Shown: positions 12,232-13,049 of the stretch, in pieces | Layout of the letters: every line of letters starts with the position of its first letter | Numbering within the stretch: position 1 is the first letter of the stretch | NCBI GenBank assembly: GCA_034433995.1 | Contig: DAOTZU010000200.1 | Span: forward strand, 1 to 13,049 | DNA from: DAOTZU01 sp034433995 | Lineage (GTDB): Bacteria > Chloroflexota > Anaerolineae > UBA1429 | Length of the DNA: 13,049 nt | Reading direction: 5' to 3' | Position numbers and translations under genes: made by a program | The notes under the pieces: model-generated | Database searches by the model: none | Seen by the model: only the letters and a program-made list of their open reading frames with translations | Told to the model about the DNA's origin: nothing

Positions 12232-13049
12232 CGGGCTTGGCCTCCTCATCATCCAGCCGGCGCACCGGCCGGGCCGGCACGCCGTAGGCCAGGGTAGCGG
12301 CCGGCACGTCGTGGGTGACCACCGACCCCGCGCCGATCTTGGCCCGGCGGCCGATGGTCACCGGCGCCACCAGCATGGTGCCGCTGCCGATGAACGCCCC
12401 CTCCTCAATGACGGTGCGATGCTTGCGCACGCCATCGTAGTTGCAGGTGATGGTCCCCGCGCCGATGTTCACATTGGGGCCGATCTCGGCATCGCCCACG
12501 TAGCTAAAATGCCCCATCTTGGTGCCCGGTCCCAGATGGGCGTTCTTGACCTCGCCGAAATTGCCCATGTGCACGCCCGGGCCCAAGTGCGCCCCTTGGC
12601 GCAGGTGCCCAAAGGGGCCGATCTCGGCGCCCTCCTCCATCACGGCCCCCTCCACCACCGAGGCCAACACCTTACAACCGGCGGCGATGCGGCTATCGCG
12701 CACGATGGTATTCGGCCCGATGGCGCAGCGTTCGCCGATGACCGTCGCCCCTTGCAGATGGGTGTTGGGATAGATGACCGTGTCGCGGCCGATCTGCACC
12801 GTCGCCTCGATATAGGTGGTGGCGGGATCCACCAGGGTCACCCCGGCCAGCATCCAATGCTCCGCCAGGCGCTGACGCAAGATGTGCTCGCAGCGGGCCA
12901 GGTGCACCCGGTTGTTCACCCCCTGCACCTCGCTCACATCGTGAATGGTCAGCGCCTCGATGGGCAGGCCATCCTGGACGGCCAGGCCGGCCATATCGGT
13001 GAGATAGTATGCGCCTTTGGGCTGGGTCAGCGGCACATCGGGGAGCCGC
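12218..13049 (-). CDS. glmU: Bifunctional GlmU, C-terminal part (acetyltransferase; N-terminus beyond window)
   Basis: GlmU acetylates glucosamine-1-phosphate and then transfers UMP to make UDP-GlcNAc for cell-wall and glycan synthesis. The frame is open through the right edge; the GTG at 13036 is an internal Val (LPDVPLTQPKGAYYLTD), so the pyrophosphorylase domain is mostly outside. Seen here, counting from that Val: the end of the uridylyltransferase (KGAYYLTD, 7-14; GVNNRVHLA, 39-47), the linker helix, and a left-handed beta-helix of hexapeptide repeats (about 75-245). Acetyltransferase residues match E. coli GlmU: Lys in EVKN (164), His and Tyr in MGHFSY (176, 179) and NIGAGTITCNYDG (190-202). 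The E. coli LRPG is LRQG here. A charged tail (DDEEAKPDERA) replaces a longer C-terminus. It is first in the visible part of a coupled operon with cdd and deoC. Confidence 0.93.
   Translation of the reverse strand, partial: RLPDVPLTQPKGAYYLTDMAGLAVQDGLPIEALTIHDVSEVQGVNNRVHLARCEHILRQRLAEHWMLAGVTLVDPATTYIEATVQIGRDTVIYPNTHLQGATVIGERCAIGPNTIVRDSRIAAGCKVLASVVEGAVMEEGAEIGPFGHLRQGAHLGPGVHMGNFGEVKNAHLGPGTKMGHFSYVGDAEIGPNVNIGAGTITCNYDGVRKHRTVIEEGAFIGSGTMLVAPVTIGRRAKIGAGSVVTHDVPAATLAYGVPARPVRRLDDEEAKPDERA
12241..12247 (-). promoter_or_regulatory. Ribosome-binding site inside glmU that fixes the cdd start
   Basis: On the minus strand GAGGAGG lies 9 bases before the ATG at 12231. It also encodes the Glu-Glu near the C-terminus of GlmU (LDDEEAKP). 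This supports coupling and rules against the longer cdd start at 12252, which has no comparable site. Confidence 0.65.

Noticed and set aside
11713..12297. Plus-strand open frames opposite deoC and cdd
   Set aside because: They lie opposite two enzymes with intact catalytic residues. Their Gly/His/Arg/Pro-rich translations carry no motif.

Overview
The window is GC-rich, gene-dense bacterial DNA. No gene fixes the phylum. Several things together suggest a Chloroflexota (Anaerolineae-like) genome, at moderate confidence: an SPFH-SHOCT protein, a FtsX-type exporter with two different ATPases, a membrane ATPase carrying TolB-like repeats, and dispersed hairpins with the core CCTGACAGG. There are ten protein genes, two of them cut by the window edges. 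I see no tRNA, rRNA, CRISPR array, insertion sequence or phage gene.

Left part (1-1356, + strand): the end of an SPFH/SHOCT membrane-scaffold protein, a terminator-like hairpin, and rplI (ribosomal protein bL9), which is not beside its usual rpsF/ssb/rpsR partners. Next comes a 410-base non-coding stretch (1357-1766). It holds a perfect-consensus sigma-70 type promoter and two successive imperfect inverted repeats of the 'ACACGGAG' and 'GACACAAAG' kind.

Middle (1767-7892, + strand): a tight four-gene operon for an exporter of the MacAB/FtsX class. It encodes a lipoprotein membrane-fusion (HlyD-like) adaptor, a 968-residue permease with two FtsX domains in one chain, and two non-identical ABC ATPases. 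The first ATPase carries a C-terminal AbrB/MazE-like swapped-hairpin domain, the most unusual architecture here. No outer-membrane channel gene is present. A perfect 15-bp hairpin whose arms are themselves palindromes follows the operon.

Next (8142-11015, + strand): a well-formed extended -10 promoter precedes a coiled-coil zinc-ribbon protein (DUF164/COG1579 class). Then comes a membrane-spanning protein that joins an intracellular P-loop ATPase to an outside beta-propeller of strictly periodic 44-residue repeats.

Right part (11012-13049, - strand): a translationally coupled operon glmU - cdd - deoC, read right to left, which links UDP-GlcNAc synthesis to pyrimidine (deoxy)nucleoside salvage. 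Its last stop codon overlaps the stop codon of the convergent ATPase/propeller gene in a single CTAG.

Three starts were chosen from the ribosome-binding sites rather than from the longest frame: 1767 (adaptor), 6061 (first ATPase) and 12231 (cdd).
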